This document shows, piece by piece, positions 26,465 through 35,848 of a stretch of DNA of 43,623 nt. The number at the start of each line of letters is the position of its first letter. Position 1 is the stretch's first letter. The DNA is taken from contig CAJWAE010000008.1 of NCBI GenBank assembly GCA_913020075.1, positions 1 through 43,623 on the forward strand. Reading direction: 5' to 3'. The notes beneath the pieces were generated by a model that saw only the letters and a program-made list of their open reading frames with translations, was not told the origin of the DNA and did not search any database. This stretch comes from an uncultured Flavobacteriaceae bacterium. GTDB taxonomy: Bacteria; Bacteroidota; Bacteroidia; Flavobacteriales; Flavobacteriaceae. Position numbers and translations under genes: made by a program.

Positions 26465-27676
26465 ATGTACGGACCAATAAAGGAGTATTTACAAAATGAA
26501 TTGCAACAAATAAAAGATGCTGATTTATATAAAAATGAACGTATCATTATAACCAATCAAGATGTAGAGATTGAATTGAATACCGGTGAGAAAGTGATTA
26601 ACTTTTGTGCAAACAATTATTTAGGCCTGTCAAATAATCCTGAAGTAATTCAAGCAGCAAAAGATACTCTAGACTCACACGGCTATGGAATGTCATCTGT
26701 TCGTTTTATTTGTGGGACACAAGACATTCACAAGAAATTAGAGCAGAAGGTTGCTGAATTTTTTCATTGTGAAGACACCATCTTGTATCCTGCTGCATTT
26801 GATGCCAATAGTGGAGTTTTTGAACCTCTTTTAACAAAACAGGATGCTATAATTTCAGATTCTTTAAATCACGCTTCTATTATTGATGGAGTTCGACTGT
26901 GTAAAGCTTCTCGTTATCGCTATGCAAATAACGATATGAAAGAATTAGAAAATCAACTTATTGAAGCCAATAAGCATCAACATCGATTTAAAATAATTGT
27001 TACTGACGGAGTTTTCTCAATGGATGGAATTGTAGCTCAATTAGATAAAATATGTGATTTAGCAGACACGTATGATGCTTTAGTACTGGTAGATGAATGC
27101 CATGCCGCTGGTTTTATAGGTAAAACTGGAAAAGGTACAATTGAATTAAAAAATGTTTTGGGAAGGGTTGATATTATAACAGGAACCTTTGGAAAAGCCT
27201 TGGGTGGAGCTATGGGTGGCTATACAACAGGCAAAAAAGAAATCATTGAAATTTTACGTCAACGCTCTAGGCCTTATTTATTTTCGAATTCACTAGCCCC
27301 TGCTATTGTTGGGGCTTCGATAAAAGTATTAGAAATATTATCTAGAGACACTTCTTTGCGTGATAAACTAGAATGGAATACAAACTATTTTAGAAATGAA
27401 ATGGAAGCTGCAGGCTTTGATCTTGTTGGAGCAGATTCAGCTATTATTCCTGTTATGCTTTATGACGCAAAATTATCGCAAACAATGGCTAATATGCTAA
27501 TAGAAGAAGGTATTTATGTAATTGGATTTTTCTTTCCAGTAGTTCCGATAGGAAAGGCTAGAATTAGAGTACAACTTTCATCAAGTCATGAAGTTGAACA
27601 TCTTGATAAAGCAATATCAGCATTCACAAGAATAGGAATAAAACTAAAAGTAATTGAACCTAAAAAAGGAGACTAA
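26465..27676 (+). CDS. kbl: Glycine C-acetyltransferase (2-amino-3-ketobutyrate CoA ligase)
   Basis: PLP enzyme of 403 residues that cleaves 2-amino-3-ketobutyrate with CoA to glycine and acetyl-CoA. It belongs to the alpha-oxoamine synthase family: NFCANNYLGLS near residue 47, SDSLNHASIIDG with His136, VDECHAAGFIG with Asp210 and His213, and Lys244 in GTFGKALGGAMGG as the Schiff-base residue, the same number as in E. coli Kbl. Length equals the family's usual 398-403. It follows tdh by 3 bp, so the unstable intermediate can be passed on quickly. Confidence 0.95.
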   Translation: MYGPIKEYLQNELQQIKDADLYKNERIIITNQDVEIELNTGEKVINFCANNYLGLSNNPEVIQAAKDTLDSHGYGMSSVRFICGTQDIHKKLEQKVAEFFHCEDTILYPAAFDANSGVFEPLLTKQDAIISDSLNHASIIDGVRLCKASRYRYANNDMKELENQLIEANKHQHRFKIIVTDGVFSMDGIVAQLDKICDLADTYDALVLVDECHAAGFIGKTGKGTIELKNVLGRVDIITGTFGKALGGAMGGYTTGKKEIIEILRQRSRPYLFSNSLAPAIVGASIKVLEILSRDTSLRDKLEWNTNYFRNEMEAAGFDLVGADSAIIPVMLYDAKLSQTMANMLIEEGIYVIGFFFPVVPIGKARIRVQLSSSHEVEHLDKAISAFTRIGIKLKVIEPKKGD

Positions 27677-27719
27677 AATCAGTATAATCCTATATTATTG
27701 TCCTACAATATTAACAGAT

Positions 27720-30700
27720 CTAGTTTAAAATAATTGTTGGTATTTGACCGCTTGTTTTGTTAATAGCTTTCACTTTTTCTTTTATTTCAGCCAATAGTTT
27801 TTGCGCTTCTTTAACCTCCGATTCAAGACTAGTAGTCCTTTTATTTTGAGCTATTGTAGGTGGATTTGTCGTATTATCTATAGCTCTCATTAAAGATCGT
27901 ATTTCCTCTCTTAATCTAGGTCTTTGTCTGTAATTCATAACAGGAGAGGGACGTTTAAGGGTTTCATTTAAAAAAGAAAGACTGTTTTCATGAAGTGCTC
28001 TTGTGTCAAGAATTAAAGACTCCCATTTATTATTATTTAACAATTTGAGTTTAGTCTGCAAATCATTTAATTGAATATTTATTGAAATAACATCATCAAT
28101 GATTTTATGAGTTTCAGATTGAAGATCTCTTAAACTCAACAAGGACCTAACTTTTTTCTCATAAAAATTCTGACTCATTCCTATTCTGGGATCTCCTAAA
28201 ACATTAATATTAGAACTTTGTTCAACACCGCTTGTTTTTATGGACACCGTATACGAGCCTGGAGCAACTTTTGGGCGAATTAATGAAGATGAAAACCCTT
28301 CTTTTATAGAATTTTTTAACGGTATTGCTCCATCATATCCAAGATCCCATACTATTCTATTTACACCTCGAATAGCTGTTGAGTCAATTAATGTTGTAAT
28401 TAGTTCCCCTTTTTCATTCTTTATATGTGCAGTTATGCTGTTAACTGGAGAATCATTAAGGTAGTAGTTGATATAAGCACCATATTCAGGATTTTTGGCT
28501 TTATAGGTGCGATCTCCCAAATTCTCAATTCTCCAATACATATTCCAAAGAAAAGCTTCACGAACATTAAAAATTTTCAATTCTTCAGAACTTGCAGAAG
28601 ATAATTCTTCTATAGGACGAATATCATCTAAGATATATGCTCCTCTTCCGTGTGTTCCTACTATTAGATCTCTATCCCTAGCCTGAATTCTAATATCACG
28701 AACAGAAACATTGGGGAGATTGTTATTGATTTTTTCCCATTTTTTTCCTAAATCCCAACTTGCATATATACCATGTTCCATCCCAGCAAATAATAAGTTT
28801 GGATTATGTGGGTCTTGACGAACTACTTTTACATAGTCGTCATTTGGGAGTTTTTCAGAAATCGATTTCCAAGTTTTTCCAAAGTTGGAGGTATGGAAAA
28901 TATATGGTTTGAAGTCATTCATTCGATGTTGGTCAACAACAACGAATGCTGTTCCAGCATCATGTTCTGAGGCATGTATTTTTGAAACCCACGAAAAATC
29001 AGGAAGACCTTTGATATTGTCTTTTACGTTTTCCCAACTCTCACCACTATCTAATGAAACTTGAATATTCCCATCATCAGTACCTGCCCATAATACTCCT
29101 TTTTGAACAGGAGACTCTGCAAGATAGAGGACAGTACAATGGAATTCAGCAGCGGTGTTGTCTTGATAAATTGTTCCTCCTGAAGTTTTTTGTTTTGATT
29201 TATCATTAGTAGTCAGGTCTGGGCTTATAACTTTCCAGCTGTTTCCCCTATCATTTGATCGAAAAACAACATTTCCAGCCATATAGACAACCTCAGGATC
29301 GTGAGGAGAGATAAGCAAGGGGGAGTCCCAATTAAAACGATATTTATGAAATTCTATAGCATCACCAGCAGAACCTGTAATAGTTGGGTACGGATGGATA
29401 TTTTGTACATTACCGTAGCGAGAATCTACAAGAAAGGGAACTCCACCTTGAAGGTTTGTATACACTTTATGTTCAGCTCCAGGTATTGGGACTGCGAAAT
29501 ATCCATCACCATATGCTAATCCCTTCCAGTGTCTTTTTAATATTCCAGCTTCATAAAGAGAATTGCTTGGTCCAACCCAGGTTCCATTATCTTGAAGTCC
29601 ACCATATACATTATACGGCTGTTGATTATCCACAGCCAATTGATAAAATTGTGAAAGCTCAATATTATTTATAATTTCCCAACTATCTCCACCATCAAAT
29701 GATCTTTGAAATCCACCATCACTTCCGTTTAATATGTAGTTTGAGTCAGAAGGATCTATCCATAAAGCTTGATGGTCTCCATGTACTGTATTTGCTATTC
29801 TTTCAAATGTTATTCCACTATCTACTGAACGGCTTAAACGTCCAGAAATTGAAAAAAGAACATTTGGATGATTGGGATCCACGCGAACATCACTATAATA
29901 AAAAGGTCTAAAATTGATGTTTGGATCATCATTAACCATTTTCCAATGATCTCCTCGATCCTGAGAACTAAAGACTGTTCCACCTCCTTCAAATTCAGTA
30001 ATTAGATAAACAATATTAGGTTTGCTTTGAGCGATGTGAATACCAGGTCTTGCCATATTAGTTTTTGGAAGACCATCCATTATTTTTTCCCAAGTTTCTC
30101 CGCCATCTATAGTTCTAAATAGTGAAGTCTCTTTTCCTCCATCATCAAAGCGCCAAGGCTTTCTTCTAAAGGTCCACATTGCTGCATACATAATTCTGGG
30201 ATTATCATTTTCCATTGTAATGTCAGCACAACCTGTGTCCTGATCAATGTATAATATTTTTTTCCAGCTTTTACCACCATCTTTAGTTTTAAACACACCT
30301 CTTTCTTTGTTTGGCCCCCACTCTTTTCCTAAAGCACAAACACAGGCTATATCAGGATTATTTGGATCCACCACAATTCTTTTAATACGTTCTGTATTTT
30401 CTAAGCCTAAGTGATTCCAATTTTCACCACCATTAACAGAGCGGTATACTCCCCACCCGTAGCCGACACTGTTTCTTGGGTCACCCTCTCCTGTTCCAAC
30501 CCACAAAACATTCGGATTAGAAGGTGCAATTGTTAAGGCCCCTATAGAATATGCGCGTTGTCCTTCAAATATTGGAGTAAAATTGACCCCTCCATTGACA
30601 GTTTTAAAAATTCCTCCATCAGCACCACTTACGTAAAATGTACTTTTATCGCCAGGAATTCCGTCAATATCCGTTACTCTTCCACCCATATTTGCTGGAC

Positions 30701-30836
30701 CAATCGCCCTCCATTTATATTTACTTAGTGCAGAAGAATTTTTAAAATCAGTCTGTGAGTTGATATTTATGGGAATTATTATAAGTAGACAAATCAAGTA
30801 TGTGAATGAAAAATTGGAATAAAAAAGAATTTTCAT
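27720..30836 (-). CDS. Exported VPS10/sortilin-like Asp-box propeller protein
   Basis: Large exported protein of 1038 residues from the Met at 30836 (15 codons inside the ORF-track start), whose signal peptide ends near NINSQ. About ten Asp-box motifs (SxDGGxxW type: NGGENW, DGGKSW, DGGETW, DRGDHW, DGGDSW, DRGNSW, DSGESW, NFGKTW) mark one or two beta-propellers in the first 720 residues, as in VPS10/sortilin-like and BNR-repeat proteins. The rest forms a beta-sandwich-like section, then a Leu- and Lys-rich region with coiled-coil character. No T9SS sorting domain is visible. It is often annotated as glycosyl hydrolase, but no catalytic site is apparent. It is divergent from SusCD pair 2; the pair may form one uptake unit. 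Confidence 0.83.
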   Translation of the reverse strand: MKILFYSNFSFTYLICLLIIIPININSQTDFKNSSALSKYKWRAIGPANMGGRVTDIDGIPGDKSTFYVSGADGGIFKTVNGGVNFTPIFEGQRAYSIGALTIAPSNPNVLWVGTGEGDPRNSVGYGWGVYRSVNGGENWNHLGLENTERIKRIVVDPNNPDIACVCALGKEWGPNKERGVFKTKDGGKSWKKILYIDQDTGCADITMENDNPRIMYAAMWTFRRKPWRFDDGGKETSLFRTIDGGETWEKIMDGLPKTNMARPGIHIAQSKPNIVYLITEFEGGGTVFSSQDRGDHWKMVNDDPNINFRPFYYSDVRVDPNHPNVLFSISGRLSRSVDSGITFERIANTVHGDHQALWIDPSDSNYILNGSDGGFQRSFDGGDSWEIINNIELSQFYQLAVDNQQPYNVYGGLQDNGTWVGPSNSLYEAGILKRHWKGLAYGDGYFAVPIPGAEHKVYTNLQGGVPFLVDSRYGNVQNIHPYPTITGSAGDAIEFHKYRFNWDSPLLISPHDPEVVYMAGNVVFRSNDRGNSWKVISPDLTTNDKSKQKTSGGTIYQDNTAAEFHCTVLYLAESPVQKGVLWAGTDDGNIQVSLDSGESWENVKDNIKGLPDFSWVSKIHASEHDAGTAFVVVDQHRMNDFKPYIFHTSNFGKTWKSISEKLPNDDYVKVVRQDPHNPNLLFAGMEHGIYASWDLGKKWEKINNNLPNVSVRDIRIQARDRDLIVGTHGRGAYILDDIRPIEELSSASSEELKIFNVREAFLWNMYWRIENLGDRTYKAKNPEYGAYINYYLNDSPVNSITAHIKNEKGELITTLIDSTAIRGVNRIVWDLGYDGAIPLKNSIKEGFSSSLIRPKVAPGSYTVSIKTSGVEQSSNINVLGDPRIGMSQNFYEKKVRSLLSLRDLQSETHKIIDDVISINIQLNDLQTKLKLLNNNKWESLILDTRALHENSLSFLNETLKRPSPVMNYRQRPRLREEIRSLMRAIDNTTNPPTIAQNKRTTSLESEVKEAQKLLAEIKEKVKAINKTSGQIPTIILN

Positions 30837-30983
30837 AGTATTTTTTTTAAGTGAGTTGACAATATTATTTATATCTGTCATTAAGTGCGAATACTGTTGA
30901 TTTATGATTGATTAGTACACTATATTACTAAAAAGTATTTAAATTTTTTAGGGATTTAACATTTTTTTAGTAATTTGGTATTT

Positions 30984-31014
30984 CAAACTTAAAATTAATC
31001 ATATGTCAAATCAA
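30984..31014 (-). promoter_or_regulatory. Candidate promoter for the VPS10-like gene
   Basis: Minus strand: TTG at 31014-31012, 20 bp, then TAAGTTTG (30991-30984), an exact TAnnTTTG. The spacing is right, but the -33 falls inside the start of susC pair 2 and the leader would be about 145 nt. Could be coincidence. Confidence 0.3.
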
Positions 31015-34000
31015 TTTAAAACTTCAATTGCAAGTTTATGCAAAACGGTTTTTCTTATAGGTTTTATGTTTCCAGTATTTGTTTTTTCTCAGCAATCAAT
31101 TTCAGGGAATATAACGGATGCCGATACAGATGAACCCCTTTTAGGAGTAACGATTTTAATTCAAGGAACGAAAAAAGGAACTGTTTCGGACTTTGATGGA
31201 AATTATTCTATTACTAATCTCGAAGCTGGTGATTATGTATTGGAGTTATCCTACACTGGATATAAAAACTTTACTCAGGCTGTTAACGTTGGCTCCTCAG
31301 ATCAAGAAGTTTCTATTCAAATGGAATTTTCTGCTTCCCAACTAAATGAAATAGTTGTTACAGGAACAGGTGCTCCAATTGCACGTAAAAAAATAGGGAA
31401 TAGTATTGGATCTATTTCAACAAGTAAATTAGCAGACCTGCCTATTAATTCTTTTTCAGATCTTTTACAAAGTAGAGAACCTGGTATAATTGCATTTCCA
31501 TCAGGAGGTTTAACAGGTGAAGGAGCTCAAATAAGAATTAGAGGTAATGCTTCATTATCTCAACTAAACGAACCTATTGTAATAGTTGATGGAATTCGAG
31601 TTGACCGAGGTGGTGGTTACGGTGGTGGTTTTGTAAATTCAGGTGGAGGGTCTCCTTCCCGTTTGGATGATATCAATCCAGAATCTATAGAGAGAGTGGA
31701 AATCCTTAAAGGTGCTTCTGCAGCAACCCTATTCGGAACTGAAGCCAGTAATGGTGTAATTCAAATTTTTACCAAAAAGGGTAAAAGTGGAATTCCAAAG
31801 TTTGGTTTTAAAGCAACACAAGGTTTTATAAATTATCCCATTGGTGCTGTTCCAGACAATACAGGCTTTACTAATAGCGCTTCAAGAGCTACAGAATTAA
31901 CTGGTCTTCTTGGATATAGTGTTAAACCTTATCAATTACTTTCTTTTAACGCTATGGAAGATCTTTACGAAACTGGCGTTCAAAATTCAATAACTGCCGA
32001 TGTTTCAGGTGGAACTAATATAATTACTTATTTTACTTCGGTTCGTTATTCTTACACAGACGGTCCATTTGGTGGAAAAGAAAGAGAAGGATATTTAGAA
32101 GGCCAGGAGACACAAGCACAAGATATTGACAGATTAGCTCAATTCAATCTAAATTTAAATATCAATCCAAATGATAAATTTAGTCTTCGATTGACACAAG
32201 GATTTACATCTAGATTTAATGCTACAGCCGAAAATGGTAATAATATTTATGGAGTTGGATCTTTAGCACAATTTAGTAAACCGGAGCTTGTAAAAGATAA
32301 TAATTCAACGGGTACAATTGCATTTGCCACTGTGGACGAGACGCTTCAACTTTCTTTTGGTTCAAAAGTAAATAATTACAATGGGAGTATAGGATTAAAC
32401 TATTATCCCATTGACTGGATTAAAATCGATGGTACATTTGGACTAAACTTTGTTAGTCAATCAAGTACAAATTTCCAACCTTTTGGTTGGAACATTGACG
32501 GTTTTTCTGGGAGTAATCCTCAAGGACAGTTAAGTGCTGATACAAGAAATTTCTTAGCTCAAACTGCTGAGCTTAAAATTATCCTTGATAATAAGATTGG
32601 AAGTAACATTACATCCAATCTTATATTGGGTGGACAATATGTATCACAGGAAACTAAATTAATAGGAGCTCAAGGAACACAATTTCCTGGACCAGGTTTT
32701 GAGGTAACTTCAGCTGCAGGAGTTTTAAATATTTTTGAATTTTTTGAAGAAACGAAAAATGCAGGAGTATTTGCTCAAGAACAGCTCGGATTTAATGATA
32801 ACTTGTTTGTGACAGTTGGTGGAAGGTTAGATGCGCATTCTGCATTTGGAAGTGATTTTCAAGCTGCGTTTTATCCTAAGATATCTGCTTCTTATATTCC
32901 TTCCGATTCTGCTAGTTGGTCAAATATTGGCCCAGTAAGCTCTTTACAACTAAGAGGATCTTATGGGTGGTCTGGTCTTCAGCCGGGTGCATTTGATGCA
33001 CTAACTACATATTTAGCTTTAGCTTCTGCTAGTGGTGCAGGTATTGCACCAAATAATCTTGGAAATCCTGCTTTAAAACCTGAGATTTCTAAAGAATGGG
33101 AAGCTGGTTTTAGTGCTGGATTAATCGATGATAAAGTAAATTTAGAATTTACTTATTTTGATCGTGTTACTGAAGATGCATTATATGCGAGACAATTTCC
33201 CTTATCTGGTGGATTTCGAAATCCACAATTAACAAACATTGGAGAGTTATCAGCACACGGTATGGAAATAAGTCTGAGGGGAACAGTTATTAGAACTAAA
33301 GATCTTCAACTTAACCTATTCGTTAATGGGGCATATTATAAAGATAAGGTTGTCAGTTTAGGCGGTGCTCCACCACTAAAAGTAGGTGGATCTTATCCAA
33401 GATATCGTAACTATTTAAAAGAAGGTTTTGCTCCAGGTGCCAACTTTGGTGCTCAGCTATTAGAAGTTGGGGCAAATCAACTTCCTGTTGATATTGCAAA
33501 TTCGGATGGTCTTCCAGATACTAGAGATCAATTACTTTCTTATTTTAATGGAAAAACACCTGACGATGTTGGAAGTGTCCCTACATCAATTGGAACTGGA
33601 AAAGTTCTCTTAAGAGATGATGATGGTGATGGAGATTACTTAGATCATTATCTTGGTAAATCAACACCAGACTGGACAGGTGCTTTTGGAGGTTCACTTT
33701 CATACAAAAACTTTACTCTTAGTACTACCTTTGAGTACAAGGCTGGAAATTTTGTGATAAACAATTTGACAGATGCATTTCGCCAAGCTAATGGTGCGAT
33801 TGGACGTAACTTGCCATCATCATCTCGAACTGTAAGAGATTATGCTACAGGAGGGGTTGATGCTAGTTTTAATCCTCAGAACGACCCAAATGTAAGGGTT
33901 GATGCTTTAGGAGATTGGGTGAATAACACGTTAGCTTTATCGCCTTTTTCAGGTCTAAATACACTCGAAAAGGCTGATTTTATTAGTTGGAACGAGTTAA

Positions 34001-34239
34001 GTTTAAATTATAAATTTACAGGAGGCCTTTTAGATACCTTTAATTTTGATAGAGCTACTCTAGGAGTTTCAGGAAGAAACATAGCGATGTTTACAGGTTA
34101 CACTGGTGTAGACCCTAGAATAAACTTTATCGGTAGAGGAAGTGGAAGTGCACTGAGCCAAAATTTTGGACAAGGTATTGCCGCTTTTGGATGGCCTATT
34201 CCAAGACAAGTAATGATTACTCTTAAAGTAGGATTCTAA
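31003..34239 (+). CDS. SusC/RagA-family TonB-dependent transporter (pair 2)
   Basis: TonB-linked outer-membrane transporter of 1078 residues. The signal peptide ends near VFSQ (29). The carboxypeptidase-regulatory-like domain spans about 30-115 (SGNITDADTDEPLLGVTI, KGTVSDFDGNYSI). The plug starts after LNEIVVTGTGAPIARKKIG and includes IRIRGNASLSQ and LKGASAATLFGTEASNGVI. The barrel ends in LKVGF. It is distinct from pair 1, since the plug and barrel are only generally alike. The SusD-like partner starts one base after its stop or 28 bp later. It shares an upstream region with the VPS10-like gene. The substrate is probably an oligomer, with peptides or amides favoured by the surrounding hydrolases. 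Confidence 0.93.
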   Translation: MSNQFKTSIASLCKTVFLIGFMFPVFVFSQQSISGNITDADTDEPLLGVTILIQGTKKGTVSDFDGNYSITNLEAGDYVLELSYTGYKNFTQAVNVGSSDQEVSIQMEFSASQLNEIVVTGTGAPIARKKIGNSIGSISTSKLADLPINSFSDLLQSREPGIIAFPSGGLTGEGAQIRIRGNASLSQLNEPIVIVDGIRVDRGGGYGGGFVNSGGGSPSRLDDINPESIERVEILKGASAATLFGTEASNGVIQIFTKKGKSGIPKFGFKATQGFINYPIGAVPDNTGFTNSASRATELTGLLGYSVKPYQLLSFNAMEDLYETGVQNSITADVSGGTNIITYFTSVRYSYTDGPFGGKEREGYLEGQETQAQDIDRLAQFNLNLNINPNDKFSLRLTQGFTSRFNATAENGNNIYGVGSLAQFSKPELVKDNNSTGTIAFATVDETLQLSFGSKVNNYNGSIGLNYYPIDWIKIDGTFGLNFVSQSSTNFQPFGWNIDGFSGSNPQGQLSADTRNFLAQTAELKIILDNKIGSNITSNLILGGQYVSQETKLIGAQGTQFPGPGFEVTSAAGVLNIFEFFEETKNAGVFAQEQLGFNDNLFVTVGGRLDAHSAFGSDFQAAFYPKISASYIPSDSASWSNIGPVSSLQLRGSYGWSGLQPGAFDALTTYLALASASGAGIAPNNLGNPALKPEISKEWEAGFSAGLIDDKVNLEFTYFDRVTEDALYARQFPLSGGFRNPQLTNIGELSAHGMEISLRGTVIRTKDLQLNLFVNGAYYKDKVVSLGGAPPLKVGGSYPRYRNYLKEGFAPGANFGAQLLEVGANQLPVDIANSDGLPDTRDQLLSYFNGKTPDDVGSVPTSIGTGKVLLRDDDGDGDYLDHYLGKSTPDWTGAFGGSLSYKNFTLSTTFEYKAGNFVINNLTDAFRQANGAIGRNLPSSSRTVRDYATGGVDASFNPQNDPNVRVDALGDWVNNTLALSPFSGLNTLEKADFISWNELSLNYKFTGGLLDTFNFDRATLGVSGRNIAMFTGYTGVDPRINFIGRGSGSALSQNFGQGIAAFGWPIPRQVMITLKVGF

Positions 34240-34267
34240 AATGAAAACAATAAAAAACACTTATACA

Positions 34268-35569
34268 ATGAAAAAAATATTTCTTTTATTATTACCTAGT
34301 TTATTGTTTGTTGGTTGTACTCTAGATGCTGACAATCCCAACAATTTACTAGAAGAACAGCTTAATATAACAGCATTTCCTCCCATGGTTAATGGTCTTG
34401 AAGGTGTTCTTGTTAGGGCTTATGGAAACATTCTTGCTCCCTATTCTGTAGCGAGTGATGAAATGATATGGATAGGTTCACGTGATGCATGGCAGCAGCT
34501 AAATTTTGGAAATGTGGACAATATTAACAATGAGTTTATTGATGGAGCTTTTTTTCCTGTGAATGAAGCTAGATACTGGGCTGACGCCGTAATATCTAAA
34601 GGTGAAGAATTTAGTTCATCTAATGCATTCACCCCATCCGATAAATCTGATTTAGTTAGAGCATACTGGTACGGAGCAATTATCTATATTGTTATTGCAG
34701 ATATGTTTGATGATTTTGTTGTTGGATCGGTTAAAACAGAAGGTAGTCCCCCAGTTGGTGCTGCAAATATGAGTTCTTTGTATGATACTGCAATTAGTTA
34801 CTTAGATAAGGCGTTAGCTTTAAATTCAGGACTTACAGCTCCTCTTAAAGCGACCAAAGCCAGAGCTCATTTTTCAAAGGGAATATGGTCTAAAACTAAT
34901 CCTGTTAACACAGCAAGTCCTCTTGTTAGTTCTTCAGCTGCAGCAGCTTTAGCTCAGGAAGCTTTAGCCGCATTAGGCGAAGACTTTTATGTAAACTTAC
35001 TAACTTCTGGCTCAGCTCCACAGACCATTGGTGGTTTAGATATCGCAGGTGAAGTAAACGATCGTCTTGAAATGAGAATTTCAGACACTTATGTTATTTC
35101 TTCTGATTCAAAAAGGCCTGATGCTTATACTGATGATGATCCTTCAACTACAATTTCTTTAATGGATCCCATTGATAACATAGCAGATCCAGCACTTTTC
35201 AAGCTAGTCGCTGATTTTACTATCGCGCAGCTCTATCCAGAATATCCAGTAGTTTCCGGAAGAGAAATGCACTTAATAATTGCTGAAAATGCACTAGCAA
35301 CTGGTGATAATGCTACGTTTACGACACATATTAATAAAATCAGAGCACTTGACGGATTAACTGATTATTCTGGTCAGATTGACGCACAAGATCTACTTGA
35401 GCACTCAAGAAGAGTTAATCTTTTCCTTCAAGGTAGAAGATTGGCTGATCATTATCGCTTTGGGAAACCATCCGAATATTGGATTTCTACCTCTCCTGCG
35501 ATAAATTCTCCAGGTTCGTTTTTTCCGATCACAATTTCTGAAATTCAATCAAACGACAATATAAATTAG
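34268..35569 (+). CDS. SusD-like substrate-binding lipoprotein (pair 2)
   Basis: Outer-membrane lipoprotein of 433 residues from the Met at 34268; the ORF-track Met at 34241 is also possible and would only lengthen the leader. The signal is MKKIFLLLLPSLLFVGC with the lipobox Cys at 17. RagB/SusD features include an N-terminal LDADNPNN segment, AYWYGAIIYIVIADMFDD, the paired helices with LDKALALNSG, and SRRVNLFLQGRRLADHYRFG near the end. The latter is the usual C-terminal family region, with the SusD motif EGRR replaced by QGRR. It is shorter than most SusD proteins (about 500). It is followed by a terminator, so the operon is susC-susD only. Confidence 0.88.
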   Translation: MKKIFLLLLPSLLFVGCTLDADNPNNLLEEQLNITAFPPMVNGLEGVLVRAYGNILAPYSVASDEMIWIGSRDAWQQLNFGNVDNINNEFIDGAFFPVNEARYWADAVISKGEEFSSSNAFTPSDKSDLVRAYWYGAIIYIVIADMFDDFVVGSVKTEGSPPVGAANMSSLYDTAISYLDKALALNSGLTAPLKATKARAHFSKGIWSKTNPVNTASPLVSSSAAAALAQEALAALGEDFYVNLLTSGSAPQTIGGLDIAGEVNDRLEMRISDTYVISSDSKRPDAYTDDDPSTTISLMDPIDNIADPALFKLVADFTIAQLYPEYPVVSGREMHLIIAENALATGDNATFTTHINKIRALDGLTDYSGQIDAQDLLEHSRRVNLFLQGRRLADHYRFGKPSEYWISTSPAINSPGSFFPITISEIQSNDNIN

Positions 35570-35590
35570 GATCCAATTGAATTATAAATT

Positions 35591-35619
35591 AAAAACCCTT
35601 CAGAATATGAAGGGTTTTT
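35591..35619 (+). terminator. Terminator of SusCD pair 2
   Basis: A 12-bp inverted repeat (35591-35602 with 35608-35619, 5-nt loop), with an ACCCTTCA/TGAAGGGT core, is followed by a T-run. It starts 22 bp after the susD stop. Confidence 0.85.
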
Positions 35620-35848
35620 TTATTGTAAATTTTAAAAGTTACACCAAGTAAAAAAGTTTTAAGTTCCATCTATTAATCAATAAAGACAGTTTAATTAAAT
35701 GTTTATAGAATCAATGGAATTAAATAAATCTAAATCTAGTAGGTGTTATTTTCAATAAATAAAAACAGAAAAAATGATTTCACAGATTTTATCATAAACG
35801 ATTATGGATTTAATTAATAATATAATCAAGAATATTTAAAAGAATAAA

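Noticed and set aside
27677-27719. Terminator between kbl and the convergent VPS10-like gene
   Set aside because: Only a 5-bp stem around TATTG/CAATA is visible, which is too weak to support.
29301-29911. Three overlapping plus-strand ORFs of 70-96 residues
   Set aside because: They lie opposite the VPS10-like gene, have poor composition and no family features, and are shadows of the real frame.
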